Shown here: piece after piece, positions 40,675-51,447 of the stretch
Layout: each line of letters opens with the position of its first letter
Numbering within the stretch: position 1 is the stretch's first letter
Assembly (NCBI RefSeq): GCF_002234675.1
Contig: NC_019880.2
Coordinates: 21,319,789 to 21,383,788, forward strand
Source of the DNA: Oryzias latipes
Taxonomy: Eukaryota; Chordata; Actinopteri; Beloniformes; Adrianichthyidae
Direction of reading: 5' to 3'
DNA: 64,000 bases
Translations under genes and position numbers: made by a program
The notes under the pieces: generated by a model
What the model was told of the DNA's origin: nothing
Seen by the model: only the letters and a program-made list of their open reading frames with translations
Databases searched by the model: none

Positions 40675-40682
40675 TGACGTCA
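40675..40682 (+). promoter_or_regulatory. vps29: CRE (TGACGTCA) in the VPS29 promoter
   Basis: A full palindromic CREB/ATF site lies 58 bp before the VPS29 start codon, probably close to the transcription start. The gap of about 680 bp to the EIF5 5' end makes this a divergent promoter region. Confidence 0.5.
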
Positions 40683-40739
40683 CGACGCTGTACGTGCCAA
40701 GCTGCTTCCTCCACCAGGCAGCAAACAGCAACAGAGAAA

Positions 40740-43700
40740 ATGGTGAGTATGAAATGGCGAAAGGGCCTCCATTTGCCGCATTTCCAGCAAAATTATGGAT
40801 TTTAATGTATATATATTGATCCCGCGTGATTCAAAAACTATGAGGCACGCGCCGTGTTTTCAAGGTGTCCACAGTCGAGCTTTTAGGGTGTGTGAGACTC
40901 TTTCAAGATGGATCAACGATCACATGACAGCCGGGCAGTTTAGTCTCCAAAATGACAATTCTTCAAGCTGCAGCCACTGACTTCCTTTTTAGAACCAGCC
41001 TTTCATTCCCCCCCGCCTCTTTGATATTTTGGTTTGACCCACATCGTTTGTTTGTTTGTTTGTTTCTGAAACAAATTAGCCTGATAAGCTAGCAGCCAAA
41101 AGTTGTTCTGGACTCTCGTTTGTGAATAAATTAAAGCATTCAGGTTAATACGGTGACAGCAGGAACTCTGTAAGTCATTCATTCGTCTGTGTTCTTGACA
41201 CTAATCGATGTTTATTTGTCAAAAAGCAAACTGAGCTCGTCCTTCATGCTTTTAGCACATGATGATTTTTGCCTTTTCATCCAAGTTCTTGCTTGTAATT
41301 TCACTAACTTTCCACCATTAACTGATTTTGCCACGTTTTTTTTTGTTTGTTTGTTTTGCTGTATGTTTTTGAATGATTAATTTCTGTCCGTTTACCTTTA
41401 ATTCTAATTTCAGTTTTTGCCTTCTTGTCCCAACCTTTCCCCTCCACCCACCCCTCTTTTTGTGTTATTTACCCCCACATTTATGATCTCACACGGTGTC
41501 CTTATCCACATGCACATTCTACTTTCTGCCCTTTCTCACCCATTCTCCACGCCTTCCACACCTTTCCCTCCACCAACCAGGCCAGTCACCGGGTAAGTGG
41601 GCAGTTTTTGCCGCTCCTCCGCCCGCCGCTCCACCTGCCTGTCTGACAGGGTGGCGCTGCAACTGCAGGTCTTCTTTTGCCGTGCTAAACCTCTCGCTTC
41701 ATGCCGATCATAAAACACTAACACCAGCAAAGGAAAGGTTTGATGGGAAATAGTTGGACCAGTTTTATTTCAACCCTGCAGGCTCTGATATTTCTGCCAT
41801 TCTGACATTTATAAATAAGGCTACCAAAGATGAGGTGTATTGAAAACCCTTCAGAACCATCACTATTGCTATAAAGTTACAAAACGATGTCAGACGGTTC
41901 TACTTTTCACTGCTGACACTAAATGCTTATGTGTTGTTGGTCATCGTGCTCGGTATCTGGGGGAGGTGGTCCTGGGAGGCCTTTGGCCTTTTCTTTGGAC
42001 CGAGTTTTCCCTTTTTATTGACACTTCTTACTAAAACCCAGAAGAAGCTCTGAAATCCAACTGTCTGCATCCCGTTTAGTGGTGTCACCTTCACAGGCCA
42101 GTTGGATTCCAGACGCGCGGAGGCCGGTGTTTTTACACTCACCTGTATGAGTGCGGTAGATGAAAGTCTGATGATCTGCTTGACTCAGGGAGTCTGCTGT
42201 TTCTGTGGAGGGATTTTTGTACCATTATTTCAAGCACAACTCTCAATGTTTTTACCCTAAAACCTTAAAAATGTTTTGTGCTCTAAAGATAATTTTGCAC
42301 TTGAAAAATCAAAAATATCAAAACTGTTTCCACTGGAGAGACATTTTCTCTTTTCTGTGCCTAGAACAGAGACGGACGTTACAAATGCGCCACAGAAGCT
42401 GCCCAATCACAGACATTGAAACGGAGGTCGATGCTGATTGGTCAGAAATTCTTCAAATCACGCACAGACCTGACGGGAGAATTTCTGACCAATAAGCATC
42501 AAGCCTCATGTCGGTGTGTGTGATTGGCTGGCTCTTCTGCTCTGTTGTTTTTTCTGCACGTATTTTTAAGTTTCTGATGTAGTTTCTGAGCACACAACAT
42601 TTTTTTTAAATTTTACGCTCAAAACAGTGATGGTGCGTTCACACCGGCTGCGTCGACTGGCGTTCAGGCGGCCAATGATAGTCTATGGAAACACGTGTGG
42701 AATTTCAGGCTTCTGCATCCAGAACGCTTGTGATCGCTCGCCGCTACGCAAGTTTTTCATTTTGACAAACCTTTTCACGCTAAATCGAGGCGACGTGGCA
42801 CTGAGACCAGAGACTCGGATCCAATAATGTCGTGTATGTGGCGTCCTTTTCAAATCACAGAACTAACAGTTGTTGATCATGAAGGAGGAATGAATAATGG
42901 CGTTTTCCGCCTGGCCGGATTAAGGTTGGTTTATGCCGGCTTTAATCCCATCTCTCCTGAATCAAGGGCGTAGACGGAACCTGCAAGGTTTTCTGGAAGG
43001 AAGACCTCAGGTGAGCATCACGGAGCACAGGAAGGAATGAGCTCATCCCGTTTTCATTGGATCTAGAGCGACTCCGATTATGTATCCCATCGTCTGCTGT
43101 GAATGTGATCACGGAGGAGAAATGAGTGATCGCGTTTTCTGCCCGGCCGGATAGATATGACGCCTAGACGGACATTTGTAGGAACAGAGCTGTGGAAGAA
43201 AAGAAAAAAAGTTAGGAGAAAGATTTGCAGGATTTCCTCCGCTTTGACTCTTCACATCACGTTTCTGCTGTAGGAGAAGCGCCACTAAATTAAAACAAAA
43301 ACAAAAAAAAGAAGCATTAGGAATAATGTCACCAAAATCCCTCCGTGCTGTTCTGGTGACTCGGTGCAATAACGGGAATGGGGGCATCTGGATGCTGAAG
43401 TGACTAACGGGGGGCGCCGTGCTGCCTCTGAATAACCTGCCCCCGTGTCTGTGCCGTGCCGGCAGTTGGTCCTGGTTTTAGGTGACCTGCACATTCCCCA
43501 CCGCTGCAACACGCTGCCCGCAAAGTTCAAGAAGCTGCTGGTTCCAGGAAAGATCCAGCACATCCTCTGCACGGGAAACCTCTGCACCAAGGAGAGCTAC
43601 GACTACCTGAAGACGCTGGCCGGGGACGTCCACATCGTCCGGGGAGACTTTGATGAGGTCCGTCTGCTGCATCTCAGTGTGGTGCATTCATGTACAACGG

Positions 43701-45080
43701 GAAATTCAAACAGGCCCTGGTTTCACAGCGAGCAGATGGGAATATGATTCCTATTAGACACTTTGATAAGGACGACTGAATATTGGTAATACAGTTCCTT
43801 GTTCCTTAATTTTCGGTTGGAGGCGCGTCGTGTGATTTTTAACAAGGAAATGTGAACCCTGGCCCAAAAATGATTCAGAAACAGCGAGCGGAAGGATAGA
43901 CTGTGGAATTGTTTTTTTTTTGGACAAAATTTACTCGTAAAATCTACAGAATTTTTTTTTTAATTGAAAACAATTTTTTTACATACTTTTTTACTTTTTC
44001 AGGCCAAAAAAAAAAAATCCCAACTACTTTTATGTTCATAATTTTACTGTGAAAAGTTTCCCATTTATCCAGTTTGAATGACGTTTTCTTCTAGAAAGCT
44101 TTTGGTAATAAAAAAAAAAGAGATGGATAGTGAACTTAAAGTGAACGGATGCCTGGATCTGAACGGTTCTGGTTCCAGAATGTGGGCAGATCATAACTGG
44201 TGTGGGCGACGCATTTGTCGTTGTCGCCGTTGAAGGTTTTCACTTGGTTGAGACACCAGATGCAGATGACAGACCTGGTCTTTGTCGTCCTGTTGGGGCT
44301 CAGAAACGCGCTGAAGTCTCGTTTTCCCTCCTCCCTCAGAACCTCAACTACCCAGAGCAGAAGGTGGTCACGGTGGGCCAGTTCAAGATCGGCCTGATCC
44401 ACGGCCACCAGGTGATCCCGTGGGGCGACATGGCCAGCCTGGCTCTGCTCCAGAGACAGCTGGACGTGGACATCCTCATCTCTGGGCACACGCACAAGTT
44501 TGAGGCCTTCGAGAATGAAAACAAGTTCTACATCAACCCAGGTTCTGCCACCGGAGCCTACAACGCACTGGAACGGTAGGAGTCCGTGTGGGACGCTGGA
44601 AGCTGCAACAGTTTGCCCCCAGAGAGCTTTTTTTTTTAGAGAAAACTGTCATGGCTGATGGTGGAACCTTCATTCAGAAGGCTGTTCACCTCCATGTTTG
44701 AGAGCAGAAACAAGACAACCATGGACAGGAACGCAGGTAGACCAGACCCAGCTGTGAATGTCCTGCCAGCAGCTGCAGGACCTCAGGTGACCTCACCTGA
44801 AGGTGTGAGCGGTCTGTGCAGTGATGAGGTCGTGACAGAACAGACGTCTCTGTGTTTGCCGCCTGTTGTTTTTTGGGGGACCGTCGTTGTGTGACTTGCC
44901 CGCTGGACGGACGTCTTGGCCCAAACCGTTTTGTTTGACAGTCGTGTGTTCTCTCCCAACAGGAACATCATCCCGTCTTTCGTATTAATGGACATCCAGG
45001 CGTCCACAGTGGTGACCTACGTTTATCAGCTGATCGGGGATGACGTCAAAGTGGAGAGAATCGAGTACAAGAAGTCTTGA
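40740..45080 (+). CDS. vps29: Vacuolar protein sorting 29 (retromer subunit), complete
   Basis: VPS29 is a small metallophosphoesterase-fold scaffold of retromer, which with VPS26 and VPS35 recycles cargo from endosomes. Exons: 40740-40742 (only the ATG before GTGAGT), microexon 41581-41592, 43466-43657, 44340-44575, 44963-45080. The total is 561 nt, or 186 aa with the microexon and 182 aa without it, the usual length. Motifs visible are [15 protein letters not shown], the GN of [26 protein letters not shown] and [11 protein letters not shown], then the end [17 protein letters not shown]. These are the phosphoesterase motifs that are retained but not known to be catalytic in the family. The junction of exons 4 and 5 gives LERNIIPSF. 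Sequence conservation to other vertebrates is very high, so the model is firm. Confidence 0.96.
41581..41592 (+). CDS. vps29: 12-nt VPS29 microexon (ASHR)
   Basis: Between CAACCAG and GTAAGTGG the 12 bases encode ASHR, inserting four residues after Met1 (MASHRLVLVLGD). The mammalian long isoform has a matching four-residue insert, as I recall (AGHR). Inclusion is optional because 12 nt keeps the frame. Confidence 0.8.
42430..42500. repeat. Short fold-back repeat in VPS29 intron 2
   Basis: GATGCTGATTGGTCAGAAAT at 42430 pairs with ATTTCTGACCAATAAGCATC ending at 42500, with one mismatch. It may be a MITE remnant. The rest of the intron 41593-43465 holds a GGTGCGTTCACACCGGCTGC stretch at about 42634 (a common fish MITE start) and nothing coding. 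Confidence 0.6.
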
Positions 45081-45326
45081 GACGGAGAAGAGCGTCACGC
45101 TCAAGAGCTCTGTGTACCATTTCATTCCTGTCCACCAGGGGGCAGTAAACCACCAGTCCTCCCAGTGTTGTCGCTGGAACAGCTCAGTGCATCCTTCTGT
45201 TTAGAGGTCATCAGCGTTTTGCACCCTTCACATTTTTGCTCTTAAACTAAATACGTAGTGCCCCCTCCCCTTTGTTATTATACATTTAAGCTCTTTAGTT
45301 CTGTCAGTCTTTCTCATTATTTCCAC

Positions 45327-45332
45327 AATAAA
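45327..45332 (+). other. vps29: Polyadenylation signal of VPS29
   Basis: AATAAA about 250 bp after the VPS29 stop codon, followed by a T-rich stretch. Confidence 0.75.
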
Positions 45333-45349
45333 AGTCTAATTTTTCCTTA

Positions 45350-47428
45350 TGAGTTGGTTTCATTCCGTGCCAAACGTTGCTCCGCTGTCACGTAAAGACA
45401 CGTCCATCACAGCTGCCGTCTGTCGGCGTGAGCGAATCTTCCCCAGAGGAGCTCCCATGTCTTCACACAGAATCAAAACATGGGATTTGTTTCAGGAGTT
45501 TGACAGTCGCATCATTCTTTAGTTACGTCATCGGTTGAAGCGTTTATCTGCGTCCTGTGAAGATGACCGTCGTCGTCCATGTGAGGAAAATGTTCTCCCA
45601 TCCAATTCAGTTCCTTTGACAGATGACACAGCACAGGAATTTAAGATTAAACACTTCCACGCCAACAGAAGTCCACAGGGATCAGCCGTTGTTTTGTTGT
45701 TGTTTACAAAAGAAGGTGAGAGAGCTGTGGACAGCCCTCTGTCACATCAACAGAGGACACAATGTTCAGTTATAGAAATCCTTACAAATTTAGAACCATG
45801 TTGGGAAATTAGACCTCAGAAGTTGAAGTTTTAGTAAACTTAGTTGATCTGCTCCAAATGGGGGGTGGGGGGTGCTCTGTTAAAGCATGAAAAACTCTGT
45901 TCTTCAGGATCACATGACAGAAGTACAAACTGTGTTTGAAGGCTTTTCTACCATCAAACAATGAACTTATTTCTATACAAACAGATCCACTGTCATTAAA
46001 AAATAAAAAGTCTAGAAATAACCAATAGAAATAATAGAAATGCAACAGTAGATCTCCAGCTTCTGTTTACACATCTCCACAGAGGATGAAGTCCTCAGAA
46101 CTCTGGCCTTGTTCCTGACCTGTACCTGAGGATCTGAGGGATCTGGGAGCTTCTACGGGTTAAAGCAGGTCTGTTACATAAGAAGGTCCAGGACCAAAGC
46201 TGAGCAGAGATGTGAAAGTCCTGTCTTTCCTCGTCCTGGACCAACAGAGCAGTTGAAGTTTGTTTTCTGTCTTAGAAGAAGAGCGTTATATGAAAGTATG
46301 AACTAGTATCTGCATTTCCATGTACTGAAAGCAGAGAAGCAGTTGAAACTGTGTCGTGACGGGATTGCAATTGTACTTTGGAGCGGTTGTTGAATAATAC
46401 TTCAGAAATATTCTTTTATCATATAACGATGATTCTTCATAGAAGAGTTGATAAAGACCGGTTCCTGAACAATCATTAGGACGGGAATATTGTGTCTGAA
46501 CGGATCGACCAATCAGCTGCTTCATTCAAACAGATCTTTGTTTCTTGTTATGACATCACTAAATACTGGGATTACTACAGTCAGTCTATTATGTTGCCAT
46601 GAGAAACACACTCAGGGACTACAGTAAAGTTATTTCAGTAAGGACAGATCTTCTGAAAGTAAAGAACTATTTGAGGGAGAGAAAAATGAGAATGTAAGAT
46701 TCCTATCCTCTCTAGACCAATGGCGTCTTTTCAGTCGACCGTAGAAGAATAAACGCTGAAGGTGATTGGAGGCCAGACCATGACGGAGCAGTGCTCCAGG
46801 TGGAGGAGGCCCAGGTTGACTGACGAGATACGACCAGTAGTGAATCTAAAGGCAAAAACTTGAATGTGATCGGCTGAGAAGGAAAGGTGGGCTAATCAGC
46901 TATTGGCTCCAAGTGAGGGCCGGACTGATGATGGCGTGCAGAGTGACGTAGCAACCCAGCGTACCTGGAAGTGAGGTAGATCTTCCTCACTGAAACTGGA
47001 CCGAAGGTTCACTGGGTTCTATGAATGATGTGTTCCAGCCAAGTTTTGCTGCTCCTGGGTCGTCTCAGGAACAAGGAAGTCTGGATTTGCTCTGCAGCTC
47101 AGCAGTTCTGGACCATGAGGGCTGCATGTTGCAGATCTGCAGGGCTCGCTGAACGGGTCATAACATCAGAGTGGATCTGCTCTAGAGATGAGATTAATGT
47201 TCTTTTTGGAGACTTTCTGCAAACAAACTCGTTTTTTATTCAAAGGCACATCATTGCATTTACCAATCCATTTGTCCACTGTTTTAATATGTAAAATAAT
47301 TAAAAGGTAGATTCTAATGAAAGGGGTCAGCAAAAATATATTTAGATTCACTTTAAATTAGTCTAAAGACCAATGATTTTATTATTATTTTCTGGTAAAA
47401 CTATGCAAATTTAAGCAGATTTTCTCCT
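45350..47428. other. Intergenic stretch with no recognised gene
   Basis: Both strands have only short frames with stops. I see no exon-like splice pairs, RNA gene or clear repeat ends here. Confidence 0.5.
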
Positions 47429-47641
47429 GTAACCCTTGTGCTATCCTAGGCACTTTAACATTGGGAGTTGGGTCATCTAGACCCACTAGACAGTGCTCTG
47501 AACCTTTTTTCTTCAATGATTTGTGATCTTCACTGGGGTCCATGGATTACATGAAATCTTTCCACCTTTATCCACCGTTGTCATGGTAGGGAGAACACGT
47601 CAAAGTAAGGGTGGGGTCATCTAAGATAGCACAAGGGATAA
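47429..47641. mobile_element. MITE, family 2, copy 2
   Basis: Starts GTAACCCTTGTGCTATCC and ends GATAGCACAAGGGATAA. It is nearly identical base for base to 15472-15681. Confidence 0.8.
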
Positions 47642-48679
47642 TGAAGAGTCAGTGCTCTGGATCTCATTGTGCAGAGGGTTGCATCACACACAGCCCTTTA
47701 TATGGTGAGGTGTGGTCAAACTGTGAGCGAGGCAGTAAAGCTAGATCTGATTTCTTCCCAACAAAGGGGATTTCCTGGAAACTCAGTTTGATCCAAGGCT
47801 TCTCAGTGCTGACATTAGAGGACAGCAACTGTAGATTCAGGTTTTGAATGAACATTCTTTCTTTCATTCTTTCTTACATTCTTTCTTACATCTTTGTTTA
47901 GATGGCGCTTCACAAAGCCATCAGGGTGCCAAAGTGCTTTATACTATGAAGAGAGATCGAAAGTAAGCAAATTAAGAACAAAAAATCCAAAACAGCAGCA
48001 TCAATTTACAACAGGCAATAAAACGCATAAGAGAGGAGTAAAAGAAAATAAGATGACACCAAAACTGATTTTGGCTTTTTTAAAAGCCGTTCTATAAAGG
48101 TAGTTGATGTTTGTAACTGTTCAGGTTTGTAGTCATGATCGGCGCTGGAGGAATCATTTTCCACGTTTGTGGATGAGAACGTCAAAAAGAGAGTTTTCAT
48201 GGTGACCTGGGCACATGATGCAGATAGTGGTTGGCAGACCAGTAAGCTAGAGGAAGACCATGAAGAGCTTCAAAGACAAAGTTTGAATTGAATTCTGGAA
48301 CTAGAGAGTCAGAAAAAAGACCCGAGGACTGGACTGATGCTCGTCTGGATGTTCTGGTTACAATATTCTACTTTAGAGTTACAGTAATCTACCAGACAGT
48401 TCCAATTATCAACCTTAGGGTTACAATTATCTACCAGAGAGGTGATCCCTGTTTTCAGACCATTGCGGCTCATTGGAGGTTGAGCTTGAGCTAAAAGGTG
48501 TAACTGATAAAAGCTCATTTTGTCATCATTGTCGATCTGTCAAAGCAAAAACCGTCCGCTGTGAAGGGGTCACCAAAAACCAAACTTTTATCTCAATCAA
48601 ATCACTGAAATTTTGATCAACCTCTGCTTTACATCGTCGATGCACCCAGGACAGTCCATAAAGGCCGTGTCAAACTGCC

Positions 48680-49085
48680 ACTACGTACATTTTGTGTGTG
48701 TTCCACGTATGAAATTTGGTTCTTTCGTGATTCATGCGTGATCTACGTCATTCATACGTGTTTCTTGTGTTCGTGGATGTGCACAGATGTCCGTTGAGGG
48801 TCTCAGCCGACGGGTCTTTACATGTGTTCAGTTTTGGAGATGTTCAGAATTTTTGGAATTACGCAGTTTATACGTATTTTATGTGGTTTATGCACAATTA
48901 TGATGTAAATCCAACGCAATTGTGTGTGATTTTTGTGAGATGCATACGCAAAGCTGTGTCTTTCCATGACCGTTCCACGTATGTCTAACAGACTTTTCCT
49001 ACATGTTAGAGACACCGTTCCTGCATGAACCACAGATGTATAACTTTTATGTCACGTACACGGCGCACAGATCACGTTCAAATTT
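48680..49085 (+). repeat. Interspersed repeat, family 4, copy 2
   Basis: Shares blocks with the reverse complement of 36370-36780, for example GTGCACAGATGTCCGTTGAG and TATGTCTAACAGACTTTTCC. Rich in ACGTA-like motifs; no coding potential. Confidence 0.65.
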
Positions 49086-49322
49086 CATTCCTGCTCATTT
49101 TGAAGAAAAGAATGAAACATGTCAACCTGACGGGTTCATGTCGACTTTTTTAAGAAACTTTCCATGTGGATGATGGAAATTTGAATGGAGTTGTACAATG
49201 GAAACCAGCTTGTGTTTTTAGCAGGTCGGCATGCATTGTGTACAGGTACGGGACTTTCACCTTTCCAACTCCTGACGTTGACAGCCTGAGGAATTTCTGA
49301 CTTTTTATCATCTCTGTATTGG

Positions 49323-49732
49323 TACGGTGGTGGGCAAAATTGTTGGGAAAGAAAAAGAAAGTCCGCAATGCTCACTGAAATGACTTGAAATGTTCAAAAG
49401 TAACAATAAATTAAAAATTATTGAAAATTAAATAATCAAAATCAGCCATTACCTTTGAGTTGTTGATTAACAGAATTATTTAAAAAACAATCAATTGAAA
49501 TAGGGCTGGACAAAAATGAAGGTGCCCATAACTTAATATTTTGTTGCACAACCTTTTGAGGCAATCACTGCAATTAAACGGTTTCTGTATTTGTCAATGA
49601 GCCTTCTGCACCTGTCCACAGGTATTTTGGCCCACTCCTCATGAAAGATCCAGCACAACCTAATTTCAGTGAACATTGTGGACTTTTCTTTCTTTAACTG
49701 AGGGGTACCAACAATTATTGTCCACCACTGTA
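49323..49732. mobile_element. Tc1/mariner-like non-autonomous element
   Basis: Left end TACGGTGGTGGGCAAAATTG and right end CAATTATTGTCCACCACTGTA are inverted, both ending in TA as for a TA target duplication. The inside has the phrase GTTGCACAACCTTTTGAGGC, common in fish Tc1-like remnants. No transposase frame. Confidence 0.72.
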
Positions 49733-50455
49733 TCTAGAATTCAGGTCCCTCAACTTCTTCTAAATCCTTTGCAGTGTTTCTTTTACGGATAAGCAGCTGC
49801 AGAAAAAGGTGTTTAAAACACATGGATTCATTCTAAATGCAGTTTATTAAACCAAAGCTTCAGTTTCTGCGGATCCCGTTAGGGACCAGAGTAATCACAC
49901 GGGTGCAGGCGTCCCTTTCTGGCTGTTGGTCCCAGGAGGAGGAAAAATCCTGGCTTACTTCTACTAATTCCTCAAGACGAAGTGATGATCGGTCAAGATG
50001 ATTCATGTGTGAATATGCTCATATGTGTGTGTATTTCTCTTCCAGTTCAGAACTGACTACATTTCAGTCACCTGCCATGTGTGCCCGGAGGTTACGTCTC
50101 AAGTAAAACTAGATTAACTCTGGATAACCTCTGGATTGTGTTGTGATGGCAGCTGAAGTTAAAATCATTAACTCTGTTATGATCAAAGTTTTTATTTTTA
50201 TTTGTGACCATTTGGTGATGAGAGCACTGAGCTCATGTAGGAGATGCCTGGCTATTCTTTTGGTATTATTTGAATAAAGAATTGAGAGGTTAGAGTTATT
50301 CGGTGATTTCCGGGTGCACCACCTTCAAAGCGGCCGCAGAAAGTGAAAGTATTGCGGGAAATTCCCGCAGCCCTGATGATGGAATGAGAGGACACACCGA
50401 CCGACCGACGCCCGAGCAGCAGCTGCATCATCCCTGAGCTCAGCCTGTGCAGCAC

Positions 50456-51408
50456 ATGGGTACCTGCTTCAGGAAGAAGATGGGCTTCAAGAGCGGCAAA
50501 AGGTCTTTGGAAAAGGACGGCAGAAGACCTTTGATAGAAGACGACGACTGTGACCTGCCGGATGGTGAGTAGCAGCCTCCATGCAGGGGTGGCAGGTCAG
50601 GTGTCCCACCAGGTGCTGCAGGTACCGCAGGTGTGCTTCCTCTGCTCGGTCTCTCTCTGCCTGCAGTGCAGGCGGACTGAGAAGGTCCCCCCCCCCTCAG
50701 TTCGGATCTAAATCTCTGTGCTTCACACTTTGTATTTGCAGCATTTAAAGTAACGGAGGCAGGTAACGCCGTTACTTCCTTCAGAGTTCTCTGTCTTCTT
50801 TCTGTTTTCGTTGCTGTAACGCCGTTATAGTTACCCAATGGTAAACTCGGAGCATTTCTATGAATTCCTTTAATAGTCCAACCGCACCAAAGGTGTGGAA
50901 GTGAAGGGGAAACTGGGCGGGGTCAACAGTGGAATAAGCAATTCTGATTGGCTGAGGGCCGTTTGATATTTGATGGGAGCCAATCAGAGCCAAGCTACGT
51001 TTACACGCACAAACACCAAGCTTCTATGACAATTCATTGTCATTCAGAGATAATTTCACACGGAATTAATTCTGGAAAATGGATCCACCACAATGCATGA
51101 CATCTGTCTGTCTGTTCTGTCCATGAAGTCTGCTGTCCGACACCTGTGAGGTCCCCGCAGCAGGACCCGCAGCTGCCCAAGGAAGCGCTGGAAGAGGTGC
51201 GTTGAAACCAACCCACGCTCTGACCCCCCCAACCCCACACAAACAAATATGTTTAAAAAAAGTTTAAACAAGAACTTCCACAGTTGAAATTATGATTTTC
51301 TCATGGGTGTGATATTCCCTCATCCTAATGTAGGGCTTGAACAATTCGATACATGTAGAGTGGTGTAAAGACTGATTGACTGATCGATAAATCGATTTTT
51401 ATTTTATT

Positions 51409-51447
<39 letters not shown>

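Noticed and set aside
46280-47300. Short frames between VPS29 and the Sec6-like gene
   Set aside because: No splice partners, no recognisable domains, typical chance lengths.
50456-50475. N-myristoylation at MGTCFR of the Sec6-like protein
   Set aside because: The residue five positions from Gly2 is Arg, which is unfavourable; the basic N-terminus is a better reading.
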